64,000 nucleotides of DNA, taken from Sphingomonas insulae (GTDB lineage: Bacteria; Pseudomonadota; Alphaproteobacteria; Sphingomonadales; Sphingomonadaceae). The stretch covers positions 2,136,001 to 2,200,000 of the forward strand of contig NZ_CP048422.1 in NCBI RefSeq assembly GCF_010450875.1, written 5' to 3'. Every line of letters begins with the position of its first letter. Positions within the stretch are counted from its first letter, which is position 1. This document shows positions 43,058 through 52,461 of this stretch, piece after piece. The notes under the pieces are model-generated. The model had not been told where the DNA came from and ran no database searches. It worked only from the letters and a program-made list of their open reading frames with translations. The translations under genes and the position numbers were made by a program.

Positions 43058-44242
43058 ATGCATATTTCGCGGCGCGTGCGGACCGGCACGATCGCCATGT
43101 TGCTGGCGGGAACGGCGGCCGGCGTATCGGCACAGACGGCGGGCAGCACCCCGCCCCAGACGATCCCGGGCCTCGACAATTTCAACCTGCCGCCATCGCG
43201 GCCGACGCCGACCCCAGCGCCGACGTCCGAGCCCGTCCCGACGCAGACGCCTGCCGTGACCCCCGTGCCGGCTCCGGTCGCGACGCGCACGCCCCGTGTC
43301 GTCCCGACGCCCGCGGCAAGGGCCACACCCCGCGCGGAGACCACACCGACGCCGGGTCCCCGTGCGACCCCCAATCCCACGCCGACACCCACTGCCGCAC
43401 CCACCCCGGCTCCCGCCGCCACTCCCAGCCCGGCGCCCGTCGTTCCAACGGCGCCGGCGGTCGAGCCCACGCCCGCCGCGACGCCGACGACGCCCGCCGC
43501 CGTTACCGGCGACAGCGCTGCAACGCAGGACGGCTGGAGCGGATGGGCGATCGGCGCGGGGCTCGCGCTGCTTGCCGGCCTGGCGATCGCGTGGTGGTAT
43601 CGACGCGCCCGGACCGGTCGATCGGTCACCGGATCGGAAGCGCCGAACGTAACGCGGCCAAGCCAGACGCCGCAGCCCGTCACGCCGCCGCCCCCGCCTT
43701 CGCCCGCGCCTGCGCCAGCCGAACCGATCCCGTTCGCCGCCGACCGCGCGCGCCTTTCCGTGACGCTGCACCCGCGCCGCGCGGGGCTCAACCTGTTGAG
43801 CGCGACAGTCGAGGGCGAGTTGCTGGTGCGCAACGACGGGGCCGCAGCCGCAACCGGTATCCGCATCGGTGCCACGCTGATCGGCGCCACCGCCGGGCCG
43901 GAGGGTGACGTCGCCGCTCTGTTCGCGCAGCCCGTCGTCCGCCCGATCACACCGCCGTTCGCGCTCGGGCCGGGCGAAGAACGCCGGGTGCGCCTCGTCG
44001 TCGCCCTGCCACGGGCGGACATCCGGTCGCTGGCCGCGGGCGGTCGCGCGATGTTCGTGCCGGTCGTCGCCGTCAACGCGCTGTATCAGGCAGGGCGCGG
44101 CGAAGGACAGGCGGCGCAGGCCTTTGCGGTGGGGGTCGAACGCGTCGACAGTGCCAAGCTTGCGCCGTTATGGCTCGATCAGCCGCCGCGGATGTACGAC
44201 GGGCTCGGTATCCGACCCTATGTCGTGGCGATCGCCCGCTGA
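43058..44242 (+). CDS. Pro/Thr-rich secreted/membrane-anchored protein
   Basis: The product is 394 residues from ATG 43058 (AGGG upstream). A signal peptide (cleavage near GVSAQT) is followed by a long low-complexity stretch of Pro, Thr and Ala (about 45-150, repeated TPTPxP), one transmembrane helix (WAIGAGLALLAGLAIAWWYRR, about 163-184), a second Pro-rich linker, and a C-terminal beta-rich domain (about 230-394, ARLSVTLHPRRAGLNLLSAT). The C-terminal domain would lie in the cytosol if the signal is cleaved. No family is recognised. It sits between rplL and rpoB on the opposite strand. Confidence 0.7.
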   Translation: MHISRRVRTGTIAMLLAGTAAGVSAQTAGSTPPQTIPGLDNFNLPPSRPTPTPAPTSEPVPTQTPAVTPVPAPVATRTPRVVPTPAARATPRAETTPTPGPRATPNPTPTPTAAPTPAPAATPSPAPVVPTAPAVEPTPAATPTTPAAVTGDSAATQDGWSGWAIGAGLALLAGLAIAWWYRRARTGRSVTGSEAPNVTRPSQTPQPVTPPPPPSPAPAPAEPIPFAADRARLSVTLHPRRAGLNLLSATVEGELLVRNDGAAAATGIRIGATLIGATAGPEGDVAALFAQPVVRPITPPFALGPGEERRVRLVVALPRADIRSLAAGGRAMFVPVVAVNALYQAGRGEGQAAQAFAVGVERVDSAKLAPLWLDQPPRMYDGLGIRPYVVAIAR

Positions 44243-44326
44243 TCGGCTGATGGTGCGTGCGCCTGCTACGTAAACCAGTCATTCATCCATTAATATTATG
44301 TCCTATATGGTCATAAAGGGAGCGGG

Positions 44327-45403
44327 ATGTACCGGAACGAACAGAGCGGGGCCGTATGGCAGGCGATATGCCGCTCGGCAGCCGTGATCGAATTCGATCG
44401 CGCCGGACATGTCGTATGGGCGAACCCGTTCTTCTGTACCTTGTTCGGCTATCGGCTGGACGAACTCGTCGGCCAGCATCATCGCATGTTCTGTTCGCCC
44501 GCCGACTGCGCGTCGCCTAGCTACGAAGCGTTCTGGCGCGATCTGGCGAACGGCCGCTTTGCAGCGGGTGAATTCAAACGCTTCGGGCGTAATCGGCGCG
44601 AAGTGCGTTTGCAGGCGACGTACAATCCGATCCTTGGCGATGCCGGTGAGGTGCTGGGCGTAGTCAAGATCGCATCCGACGTATCGGCCATCCGTCAGCA
44701 GGACGCCGACCGGGCAGCGCGCATCGCCGCGCTCGACCGCAGCCATTCCGTCATAGAATTCGCGCTCGATGGCACCATTCTGGCGGCAAACGACAATTTC
44801 CTCGGCCTGATGGGCTATCGCGCCGACGAGGTCGTCGGCCACCACCACCGGATGTTCTGCGAGCCCGACCATGTCCGTTCGCAAGCCTATGACGATTTCT
44901 GGACGAAGCTGAGCGCAGGCCGATTCGACAGCGGCCTCTACCACCGGATCGATGCCGCGGGTCGCGATGTGTGGTTGCAGGCGACCTATAATCCGGTGCT
45001 CGACGCCAATGGCCGCCCGGTCAAGATCGTCAAGGTCGCGAGCGACGTGACCGATCGCGTGCGGCTGGAACGCGAAGTGGCCGACCGTCTGCAGGAAGGT
45101 CAGAACCTGCAACAGGCGCTGGAAAGCCAGGCGAGCGCGATGCAGGAGACGATGGAGCATCTCGGCGTGATCGTCGCCACGATCGGTAATATCGCGGCGC
45201 AGACCAAGATGCTGGCGCTCAATGCGACGATCGAAGCGGCGCGGGCGGGGGAGGCCGGTCGCGGTTTCGCCGTCGTCGCCGCCGAGGTGAAGAAGCTAGC
45301 CGGCGATACCCGCCGCGCCACCGAACGTGCCGCGGAGATGATGAAACGGCGTGCCGATCCGGATCAGGCATGCGACCGGAGCGGCGGGCAGGGCTTCTGG
45401 TAG
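44327..45403 (+). CDS. Soluble PAS-PAS methyl-accepting chemotaxis protein, short
   Basis: A 358-residue protein with two PAS domains in tandem (about 10-125 and 135-250), each with a GHHHRMFC or GQHHRMFC motif, then a short MCP signalling segment. The hairpin-tip region is present ([36 protein letters not shown]), with Lys where Asn is usual. There is no transmembrane helix or HAMP domain, so it is cytosolic. The returning MCP helix is cut short (ends GGQGFW), so it is either a minimal form or truncated. AAAGGGAGCGGG gives a good ribosome binding site. Confidence 0.8.
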   Translation: MYRNEQSGAVWQAICRSAAVIEFDRAGHVVWANPFFCTLFGYRLDELVGQHHRMFCSPADCASPSYEAFWRDLANGRFAAGEFKRFGRNRREVRLQATYNPILGDAGEVLGVVKIASDVSAIRQQDADRAARIAALDRSHSVIEFALDGTILAANDNFLGLMGYRADEVVGHHHRMFCEPDHVRSQAYDDFWTKLSAGRFDSGLYHRIDAAGRDVWLQATYNPVLDANGRPVKIVKVASDVTDRVRLEREVADRLQEGQNLQQALESQASAMQETMEHLGVIVATIGNIAAQTKMLALNATIEAARAGEAGRGFAVVAAEVKKLAGDTRRATERAAEMMKRRADPDQACDRSGGQGFW

Positions 45404-45475
45404 GTTCGTCGTGCCGAACGGGCTGTCGGCGCGGGGCGCAGTGGATGCGGGGGGCACATCGCTGCCGCGATAACG

Positions 45476-45512
45476 CAAAAAGGGCGGCATCCCTTGCGGA
45501 GGCCGCCCTTTT
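45476..45512 (-). terminator. Bidirectional terminator between rplL and the MCP gene
   Basis: AAGGGCGGC and GCCGCCCTT form a nine-pair stem (45480-45510) with Ts on both strands, serving rplL on the minus strand and the MCP-like gene on the plus strand. It separates rplJL from rpoBC. Confidence 0.85.
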
Positions 45513-45560
45513 CGTCGGTCGCGCACCGGGGCTTGCCTCAGCGAGCCCCGGTACGGCGGA

Positions 45561-45935
45561 TTACTTCAGCTCGACGGTCGCGCCGGCTGCTTCCAGCTGC
45601 GCCTTGACCTTGGCGGCCTCGTCCTTGTTCACGCCTTCCTTGACGGCCTTCGGCGCGCCCTCGACGAGAGCCTTCGCTTCGGTCAGGCCCAGGCCGGTGA
45701 TCGCGCGGACTTCCTTGATGACGTTGATCTTCTTGCCACCGTCGCCGGTCAGGATGACGTCGAATTCGGTCTGCTCTTCAGCGGCCGGAGCGGCTGCGCC
45801 GCCGCCAGCTGCCGGTGCTGCGACCGCTGCTGCGGCCGAAACGCCCCACTTCTCTTCGAGCATCTTCGAGAGCTCAGCGGCTTCGAGGACGGTCAGTTCG
45901 CTCAGGCTCTCAACGAGCGCGTTCAGGTCTGCCAT
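45561..45935 (-). CDS. rplL: 50S ribosomal protein L7/L12
   Basis: A 124-residue acidic stalk protein with the N-terminal dimer domain ([20 protein letters not shown]), an Ala-rich hinge (about 35-55) and the C-terminal factor-binding domain ([20 protein letters not shown]). It binds L10 in several copies and recruits translation GTPases. It lies 77 bp after rplJ and is followed by a strong terminator. Confidence 0.99.
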   Translation of the reverse strand: MADLNALVESLSELTVLEAAELSKMLEEKWGVSAAAAVAAPAAGGGAAAPAAEEQTEFDVILTGDGGKKINVIKEVRAITGLGLTEAKALVEGAPKAVKEGVNKDEAAKVKAQLEAAGATVELK

Positions 45936-46012
45936 GATACTTCCTTCATATGTCGGGGCTCATCGCCCCAAAGTGTCAGTTGAAAATTCGCTTAACCAAA
46001 AGCGCCTGAAGT

Positions 46013-46528
46013 TCAGGCGGCTTCCTTCTCGGCATACGCCGACAGCACGCGCGCGATCTGCGCCGCGGGAGCCTGGGTGATGGTCGCGAGCTTCGTTGCC
46101 GGAGCAACCAGAAGGCCGACGATCTTCGCCCGGAGTTCATCCAGCGAGGGCAGGGTGGCGAGCGCAGCCACGCCAGCAACATCGAGAGGGGTCGCACCCA
46201 TCGCTCCGCCCACGATTTCGAACTTGTCGTTCGTCTTCGCGAATTCGACCGCAACCTTGGCTGCGGCGACCGGATCGATCGAGGTGGCGAGGCCGACGGG
46301 ACCCGTGAGCATGTCGCCCACCGAACCGTAATCGGTGCCATCCAGTGCGATCTTGGCAAGCTTGTTCTTCGAGACCTTATAGGTCGCGCCAGCATCACGC
46401 ATCGCGTTGCGCAGTCGGGTGGACTGGGCAACCGTCATTCCGTTGTTGCGGGTAACGACTACCACGCCGACTTCGGAAAAGGTGCGATTCAACTCGGCAA
46501 CGGCCGCGGCCTTTTGAGCACGATCCAT
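46013..46528 (-). CDS. rplJ: 50S ribosomal protein L10
   Basis: The product is 171 residues from ATG 46528, chosen because GGAG lies six bases upstream; ATG 46540 would overlap that site. The globular RNA-binding part ([31 protein letters not shown]) and the C-terminal helix that carries L7/L12 ([19 protein letters not shown]) are clear. It anchors the stalk on 23S rRNA and, with L7/L12, normally represses its own message by binding the leader, here probably 46550-46604. Confidence 0.98.
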   Translation of the reverse strand: MDRAQKAAAVAELNRTFSEVGVVVVTRNNGMTVAQSTRLRNAMRDAGATYKVSKNKLAKIALDGTDYGSVGDMLTGPVGLATSIDPVAAAKVAVEFAKTNDKFEIVGGAMGATPLDVAGVAALATLPSLDELRAKIVGLLVAPATKLATITQAPAAQIARVLSAYAEKEAA

Positions 46529-46957
46529 GCCATTCTCCACGTTTTGAGATGATCGCTAACGATCACCCCGGTTACAAACCGGAGGGGAAAACCCCGCCGG
46601 GGTTGTCCATCGATGGGGAAGGCACCCGTGAAGGGCGGCGGACCGGAACGCCGCAAGGGCATGCCGATCGTAAATTCCTGTCCCCGTCTCGGCAGGACAT
46701 TAAGCTGCGGCATATTCCGCGGCACCTGCTGTCTCGGACGGATGCGCGGCGGGCGAACCCGTCGGCAAGGCCGCGCTCATAGCGCAATGCGATGGCGAGT
46801 CAACCGATCCTCCCCGGGCGGGGCGGAATGGCAGCGGCGTCTCCGATCCGTCATATCCGTTTCATCATCCCGTCATCGCTGCGCAACCCGTTTGCCGCTT
46901 TCCACCGGCAAAGCGGCCTGGCGAGCGGCATGCTGCCGCAAATTCGGGGGAAAATTC
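46529..46957. other. Divergent intergenic region, rplJ leader and phoX promoter
   Basis: A 429-bp gap between rplJ and phoX. The rplJ-proximal part holds three hairpins (46550-46604). The remainder must carry the two promoters. No convincing reading frame is present. Confidence 0.5.
46550..46604 (-). promoter_or_regulatory. rplJ leader with three tandem hairpins
   Basis: Three perfect six-pair stem-loops follow each other within 55 bases just upstream of rplJ: AACCCC-GGC-GGGGTT (46604-46590), CCGGTT-TGT-AACCGG (46582-46568) and TGATCG-TTAG-CGATCA (46565-46550). Their place fits the L10 leader that mediates autoregulation by L10-L7/L12. The match to the known leader structures was not tested. 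Confidence 0.5.
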
Positions 46958-49432
46958 ATGACGATGCTGAACCAGCCGACGATCGGCTATGACGATGGCG
47001 ACATCGATACCAATCTTACCGCCAATCCGCACATCGCCGATCTGATCGCGTCGCGCTATTCGCGACGCCAGACGCTGCGTGGCGGCCTGTCGGCGATGAC
47101 CGCGGCGGTGTTCGGCAGTACGATGCTGACCGCCTGCGACAAGGACGACGATCGTCGCGGCACCACCGTCACCGCCGGCTCGGCGATCACGACCTCGGTC
47201 GGCAAGACGGTGACGCTCAGCGGCAGCGTCACCAGCGGCAATGCGTCGGCATCGGGGTGGACGCAGACCAGTGGCCCGATCGTGACGCTCGCCAATGGCG
47301 CGACGGCCACCGCCAGCTTCACCGCCCCTGCCGTCACCGCATCGACGGTGCTTGGCTTCCAGTTCAGCAGCACGTCGAGTGACGGCATCAAATCGGTTGC
47401 CGACACGACCGTCACCGTCGCACCCGCGACGCTCGACTTCACTGCCGTGCCGAAAAGCCTGGCCGACATCGTCGCGGTGCCTTCGGGCTATCAGGTTACC
47501 GTGCTGTACCGTCTGGGCGATCCGATCAACGCCAGCGTCGGCGCCTATGCCAATGACGGCACCGACGCGACCTTTTCGGCGCGTGCCGGCGATCACCACG
47601 ACGGCATGAGCTTCTTCGGCCTCGCCGCGACCGGGACCACGCCCGATGCGAACAGCAGCACGCGCGGCGTGCTGGTGCTCAACCACGAGAACATCACCCA
47701 GAACTATCTCCACCCGAACGGCCCGACGAGCGTCGCCGGCGCCCGGCCGACGGCGGAGGTTCTGAAGGAGATGGAATGCCACGGCGTCAGCGTGATCGAG
47801 ATCGCGCGCGGCACCAGCGGCTGGGCCTATGCGCCGACCAGCAGCCTCAACCGCCGGATCACGCCGTTCACGCCGACCAGCTTCTCCGGGCCGGTCGCGG
47901 GCAGCGGGCTGCTCTTCACCGCCTTCTCGCCGACGGGTCGCGCCGGTCGCGGCACCATCAACAATTGCGCCAACGGCACGATGCCATGGATGACCTACCT
48001 CACCAACGAAGAGAATTGGGCGGGCTATTTCCGCCGCGACACGGGCGACAACGCGCGCCGCACGGCTGCGGTCAGCGCCAAATCCTCCGTCGCCTTCGCC
48101 CGCTACGGCCTCAGCGAGCGCGGCGGCAACTATAACTGGACGACGGCGGCCGCACCGGCGGCGGGCGATACCCGCATCGCCAAGTTCAACGCGACGATCG
48201 ACCCGACGCTGCCCGCGAACGGCACCGGCGATTTTCGCAACGAGCCCAACCAATATGGCTGGGTGGTCGAGATCGATCCGTTCGACCCCGCCTCGACCCC
48301 GCGCAAGCGCACCGCGCTCGGCCGCATGAACCATGAAGGCTGTGTGGTCGGTCGCACGGTCGCCGGTATCAAGCCCGCCTTCTACATGGGCGACGACGCG
48401 CAGAACGAATATCTCTACAAGTTCGTCTCCGCCACGCCCTGGGCTGCGGCGGATGCGACGACGACCAATCGTCTCGCGATCGGCGACAAGTATCTCGACA
48501 GCGGCACGCTCTATGTCGCGAAGCTGGCCGCCGATGGCAGCGGACAGTGGCTGCCGCTGGTCTTCGGCCAGGGACCGCTGACCGCCGCCAATGCCGCTTA
48601 TGCCTTCGCCGATCAGGCCGACGTGCTGACCCACGCCCGCCTCGCCGGCGACGCGCTGGGCGCGACGCGGATGGATCGTCCCGAATGGACCGCAGTCAAC
48701 CCGGTCAATGGCGAGATGTATCTGACGCTGACCAACAATTCGTCGCGCACGGTGGCCACCACCGACGCCGCGAACCCGCGCGCCTATACCGATCCCAAGA
48801 CGACCGGCGGTTCGACCAGCGGCAACCCCAACGGCCACGTCATCCGCCTGCGCGAGAGCGGCGATACCAGCGAGGCCCTGGCCTTTACCTGGGATATCTA
48901 CGCCTTCGGTGCCGGCAGCGATCTCAATCCGGCGAACATCAACCTGTCGAACCTCGATGCGACCAACGACTTCTCGTCGCCCGATGGCCTGTGGTTCGCC
49001 CGGCCGAGCAACGTCGCGGGGCAGGGGACGCCGTTGATGTGGATCGAAACCGACGATGGCGCCTATACCGACGTCACCAACTGCATGCTGCTGGCGGCGA
49101 TTCCCGGTAGCGTCGGCGACGGCGGCACGCGGACGATCACCAACAGCCTGAACGGCGCCACCGCCAGCCAGACGACGCGGATCGGCAAGGCGCCCGGCAC
49201 CAACCTGAAGCGCTTCCTGGTCGGGCCGAAGGAATGCGAGATCACCGGCATCGATTCGACGCCGGATGGCCGGGCGATCTTCGTCAACATCCAGCACCCC
49301 GGCGAGAACGGCAATCCCGCCGCCATCACCAGCAACTGGCCGCAGAGCCAGGCGACCGGCACCGGCACCGGCCGTCCGCGATCCGCGACGATCGTCATCA
49401 CCAAGACCGATGGCGGCATCATCGGTCTGTAA
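46958..49432 (+). CDS. phoX: PhoX-type alkaline phosphatase with Ig-like insert
   Basis: The product is 824 residues from ATG 46958. A twin-arginine signal (SRRQTLRGG at 35-43) ends in a lipobox-like LTAC with Cys60. An immunoglobulin/PKD-like module (about 68-150, TVTLSGSVTSGNASASGWTQ) precedes the PhoX catalytic propeller (DUF839), with LVLNHENITQNYLHPNG, YLTNEENWAGYFRR, GRMNHEGCVVG and PEWTAVNPVNGEMYLTLTN. PhoX enzymes are calcium/iron-dependent periplasmic phosphomonoesterases induced under phosphate limitation. No pho box was recognised. It interrupts the ribosomal protein genes between rplA and rplJ. Confidence 0.9.
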   Translation: MTMLNQPTIGYDDGDIDTNLTANPHIADLIASRYSRRQTLRGGLSAMTAAVFGSTMLTACDKDDDRRGTTVTAGSAITTSVGKTVTLSGSVTSGNASASGWTQTSGPIVTLANGATATASFTAPAVTASTVLGFQFSSTSSDGIKSVADTTVTVAPATLDFTAVPKSLADIVAVPSGYQVTVLYRLGDPINASVGAYANDGTDATFSARAGDHHDGMSFFGLAATGTTPDANSSTRGVLVLNHENITQNYLHPNGPTSVAGARPTAEVLKEMECHGVSVIEIARGTSGWAYAPTSSLNRRITPFTPTSFSGPVAGSGLLFTAFSPTGRAGRGTINNCANGTMPWMTYLTNEENWAGYFRRDTGDNARRTAAVSAKSSVAFARYGLSERGGNYNWTTAAAPAAGDTRIAKFNATIDPTLPANGTGDFRNEPNQYGWVVEIDPFDPASTPRKRTALGRMNHEGCVVGRTVAGIKPAFYMGDDAQNEYLYKFVSATPWAAADATTTNRLAIGDKYLDSGTLYVAKLAADGSGQWLPLVFGQGPLTAANAAYAFADQADVLTHARLAGDALGATRMDRPEWTAVNPVNGEMYLTLTNNSSRTVATTDAANPRAYTDPKTTGGSTSGNPNGHVIRLRESGDTSEALAFTWDIYAFGAGSDLNPANINLSNLDATNDFSSPDGLWFARPSNVAGQGTPLMWIETDDGAYTDVTNCMLLAAIPGSVGDGGTRTITNSLNGATASQTTRIGKAPGTNLKRFLVGPKECEITGIDSTPDGRAIFVNIQHPGENGNPAAITSNWPQSQATGTGTGRPRSATIVITKTDGGIIGL

Positions 49433-49445
49433 CGCCCCGACGACG

Positions 49446-49471
49446 TGCCGGAGGGGCCCCACCCTCCGGCA
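49446..49471 (+). terminator. Hairpin after phoX
   Basis: TGCCGGAGGG (49446-49455) pairs perfectly with CCCTCCGGCA (49462-49471) 13 bp after the phoX stop. A short GGTTCGTTT follows instead of a strong T-tract. Confidence 0.6.
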
Positions 49472-49595
49472 AGGTTCGTTTCGGTCGGCATGCTTACCGC
49501 CCGTTAAGCTCTTCGCCATAGTCTGGCGCCATGGCCCGCATGATGCCTTCGACCGACCGGTGTCGGGTCGCCCGGTTCCGGTGGGGATCGCTGCG

Positions 49596-50114
49596 GTGAA
49601 GCAGCGGGAGGCACGTCGCAAGGTCCTGGTCCGCGCCCGCATGCGCCACGGCGCGGATTGGGGCGACGTACTGATCCACAACATGTCCTCGCGCGGCCTG
49701 CTCGCCACCGCCGATGTACCTTGCCCGCGCGGGACGGTGATCGAGATCCGCCGTATCCATCACGTCATCGTCGGCCGCGTCGTCTGGCAGAAGGGCGCCT
49801 ATTTCGGCGTCCGCACCCAGGACCGGATCGACATCGACGGTATCGTGGCGGCCAGGCCGCCGCTCCACAAGCCGGGCCACGACGGTGACGATCGCCGCGT
49901 CGCCGCCCGATCCGCCGCATCCATCGCCGACCGTGAAGCGGCCAGCCGGCGTGTGTCCCGCATCGTCCAGTTCGCGGTGATGATCGTCATCGTCACCACC
50001 GCCGCGGTGCTGCTGGCCAGCGAAGTCGGCGGTATCCTGTCGCGGCCGTTCGATATCGTCGGCGGCTATCTCGACGGCAGCGCCATCCGCGCCGCCGATG
50101 AGCCGCCGCGCTGA
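49596..50114 (+). CDS. PilZ domain protein with C-terminal membrane helix
   Basis: The product is 172 residues from GTG 49596, picked for the GGTGGGGA site eight bases upstream; GTG 49581 is the alternative. The PilZ domain (about 3-80) carries the cyclic-di-GMP motifs RRKVLVR and NMSSRG. A transmembrane helix (IVQFAVMIVIVTTAAVLLAS, about 123-142) follows, then a short tail. It probably senses cyclic di-GMP at the membrane; its output is unknown. Confidence 0.78.
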   Translation: MKQREARRKVLVRARMRHGADWGDVLIHNMSSRGLLATADVPCPRGTVIEIRRIHHVIVGRVVWQKGAYFGVRTQDRIDIDGIVAARPPLHKPGHDGDDRRVAARSAASIADREAASRRVSRIVQFAVMIVIVTTAAVLLASEVGGILSRPFDIVGGYLDGSAIRAADEPPR

Positions 50115-50198
50115 TCGCCGTCGCCGGGGAACCGGGCGGGTGGCTGCCGCATTGCTGCGGCGACACCTTCCTTCCCGTATCACCAAAGGCGATGGTCC

Positions 50199-51044
50199 AT
50201 GACGCTTGCTTCCGATCCCGTGTGGTTCATCACCGGCTGTTCGACCGGGTTCGGGCGCGACCTCGCGCGGCTGGTACTGGATCGCGGCTGGCGGGTGGTG
50301 GCGACCGCGCGCGATGCGGCCCGTGTCGCCGATCTGGTCGCGGGGCATGAGGATCGCGCCCTGGCACTCTCGCTGGACGTCACCGATGCCCCCGGCATCG
50401 TCCAAGCGGTGGCCGCGGCAGAGGATCGTTTCGGCCGCATCGACGTGCTCGTCAACAACGCCGGCTATGGCTATCAGGCGAGCGTCGAGGAAGGGCAGGA
50501 CGATGCGATACGCGCCCAATTCGACACGAACGTCTTCGGCCTGTTCGCACTGACCCGTGCCGTCCTGCCGGTCATGCGGACACGCCGGCAGGGACATATC
50601 GTCAACTTCACCTCGGTCGCCGGCCTCGTCGGTTTTCCGGGTTCCGGTTATTATGCCGCGTCGAAACATGCGGTGGAGGGCTGGTCGGACAGCCTCGCCG
50701 CCGAAGTCGGCCCGCTCGGCGTCGCGGTGACCTGTGTCGAACCGGGGCCGTTCCGCACCGACTGGGCGGGCCGGTCGCTGCAGCAGACGCCGGTCACCAT
50801 CGTCGATTACGCCGACACGGCGGGCGCGCGCATGGACAGCACCAAGGGGTATAGCGGCGAACAGCCCGGCGATCCGGTCCGCGCCGGTGAAGCGATCATC
50901 GCCGCGGCCGAAATGACCGATCCGCCGCGCCATCTGGTGCTCGGCAAGTTCGGCTACGACGCGGTCACCGCCAGGCTGAAGGAGCGGCTGTCGTCGATCG
51001 AGAGCCTGCGCGATCAGGCGATCGGCGCCGATTTCCCCGCCTGA
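50199..51044 (+). CDS. Short-chain dehydrogenase/reductase
   Basis: A 281-residue classical SDR: cofactor motif TGCSTGFG near residue 13, NNAGYG at about 87, catalytic Ser in FTSVAG and the YYAASKH Tyr-Lys pair. ATARD after strand two suggests NADP. The substrate is unknown. The gene is convergent with rplA across a shared terminator. Confidence 0.92.
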   Translation: MTLASDPVWFITGCSTGFGRDLARLVLDRGWRVVATARDAARVADLVAGHEDRALALSLDVTDAPGIVQAVAAAEDRFGRIDVLVNNAGYGYQASVEEGQDDAIRAQFDTNVFGLFALTRAVLPVMRTRRQGHIVNFTSVAGLVGFPGSGYYAASKHAVEGWSDSLAAEVGPLGVAVTCVEPGPFRTDWAGRSLQQTPVTIVDYADTAGARMDSTKGYSGEQPGDPVRAGEAIIAAAEMTDPPRHLVLGKFGYDAVTARLKERLSSIESLRDQAIGADFPA

Positions 51045-51097
51045 CGCCAACCCGTCGCATCTCCGCGGCGATCCGACCGTACGCCGGCGGCACATAT

Positions 51098-51127
51098 GAA
51101 AAGGGCCGGGATCGCTCCCGGCCCTTT
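51098..51127. terminator. Bidirectional terminator between SDR gene and rplA
   Basis: AAGGGCCGGGA (51100-51110) pairs with TCCCGGCCCTT (51115-51125) around a four-base loop. T-runs follow on both strands (TTTC and TTTTC), so it ends rplKA on the minus strand and the SDR gene on the plus strand. Confidence 0.85.
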
Positions 51128-51149
51128 CACTATCCGAAGACCGGAACGC

Positions 51150-51842
51150 TTACGCGCCAGCCACCTCGGCAGTGTCGACGCGGATACCCGGACCCATCGT
51201 CGAGCTGACGGCGACCTTACGGACATACTTGCCCTTGGCGCCCGACGGCTTGGCCTTCACGACCGCATCGACCAGCGCGTCGAAGTTGCGACGCAGGTCT
51301 TCCTGCGTGAACGACGCCTTGCCGATGCCCGAATGGATGATGCCGGCCTTCTCGACGCGATACTCGACCTGGCCGCCCTTGGCGGCCTTGACCGCTTCGG
51401 CAACGTTCATCGTCACGGTGCCGAGCTTCGGGTTCGGCATCAGGCCCTTGGGGCCCAGCACCTTGCCGAGGCGACCGACGACGCCCATCATGTCCGGGGT
51501 CGCGATGCAGCGATCGAAGTCGATGGTGCCGCCCTGGATGGTTTCCATCAGGTCCTCGGCGCCGACGACGTCCGCACCGGCTGCCAGTGCTTCCTCGGCC
51601 TTGGGTCCGCGGGCGAACACGCCGACGCGGACGGTCTTGCCGGTGCCGGCGGGCAGCGTCACGACGCCGCGGACCATCTGGTCGGCGTGGCGCGGATCGA
51701 CGCCCAGGTTCAGCGCGACCTCGATGGTCTCGTCGAACTTGGCGGTGGCGTTCTGCTTGGCGATGGCAATCGCCTGGTCGACGCCGTGCAGCGTCTCGGG
51801 GTTGATCGCGTTCGACTTACGCTTCTTGGTCTGCTTGGCCAT
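51150..51842 (-). CDS. rplA: 50S ribosomal protein L1
   Basis: A 230-residue protein of usual length, with [38 protein letters not shown] and [10 protein letters not shown]. It forms the L1 stalk on 23S rRNA and in many bacteria represses the rplKA message. It is the last gene of the rplK-rplA block, four bases after rplK, and is followed by a strong terminator. Confidence 0.99.
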   Translation of the reverse strand: MAKQTKKRKSNAINPETLHGVDQAIAIAKQNATAKFDETIEVALNLGVDPRHADQMVRGVVTLPAGTGKTVRVGVFARGPKAEEALAAGADVVGAEDLMETIQGGTIDFDRCIATPDMMGVVGRLGKVLGPKGLMPNPKLGTVTMNVAEAVKAAKGGQVEYRVEKAGIIHSGIGKASFTQEDLRRNFDALVDAVVKAKPSGAKGKYVRKVAVSSTMGPGIRVDTAEVAGA

Positions 51843-51846
51843 TGTA

Positions 51847-52278
51847 TCAGCCCTCCGTCACTTCGAGGCCCATCGCGCGGGCGGAGCCTTCGATGATCTT
51901 GGTCGCAGCCTCGATGTCGTTGGCGTTCAGGTCCTTCATCTTGGTCTGGGCGATCTCGGCGAGCTTGCTGCGCGCGATCTTGCCGGCGACGACCTTACCC
52001 GGCTCCTTCGAACCCGACTTCAGGCCGGCGGCCTTCTTGATGAGGAACGATGCCGGCGGCGTCTTGATCTCGAACGAGAACGAGCGGTCGGCATAGACGG
52101 TGATCTTGGTGGGCAGGGGCGTGCCCTTGTCCATGTCGGTCGTCTGCGCGTTGAACGCCTTGCAGAATTCCATGATGTTCACGCCGCGCTGACCCAGCGC
52201 CGGGCCGATCGGCGGGGCGGGCTTCGCGTCGCCTGCAGGAACCTGCAGGTTGATATAACCTGTGATCTTTTTTGCCAT
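51847..52278 (-). CDS. rplK: 50S ribosomal protein L11
   Basis: A 143-residue protein with the N-terminal [20 protein letters not shown] block and the rRNA-binding C-terminal domain (GTARAMG-like [13 protein letters not shown] end). It binds the GTPase-associated region of 23S rRNA. secE and nusG, which usually precede rplK, are not present in the expected place; a SET-domain membrane protein gene lies 183 bp upstream on the same strand. A GGGCGC-CCTG-GCGCCC hairpin lies in the gap. Confidence 0.99.
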   Translation of the reverse strand: MAKKITGYINLQVPAGDAKPAPPIGPALGQRGVNIMEFCKAFNAQTTDMDKGTPLPTKITVYADRSFSFEIKTPPASFLIKKAAGLKSGSKEPGKVVAGKIARSKLAEIAQTKMKDLNANDIEAATKIIEGSARAMGLEVTEG

Positions 52279-52461
52279 GTCACTCTCGTTTCAAGTTTAG
52301 CGGTCCAGTCGGGCGCCAGGGCGCCCTCCCGCAAGCATCCAGCCATGAGCGTGGAAGCGGCGGCCGTTAGCGGAAACCGGAGCGGGACGCAATGGTGGAC
52401 AGGGCGTATGCGCGAAGGGGACGGCATCTTCGTCCGCATCGCCGCCCGCAGCCGCGTATCG

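Noticed and set aside
43180..43500. Short repeated units resembling a CRISPR or minisatellite array
   Set aside because: The repetition comes from Pro/Thr/Ala codons of a low-complexity protein stalk; there are no constant repeats with unique spacers.
46865..49708. A 947-residue minus-strand frame opposite phoX
   Set aside because: Same GC-driven shadow effect; phoX has a signal, domain motifs and a ribosome binding site on the plus strand.
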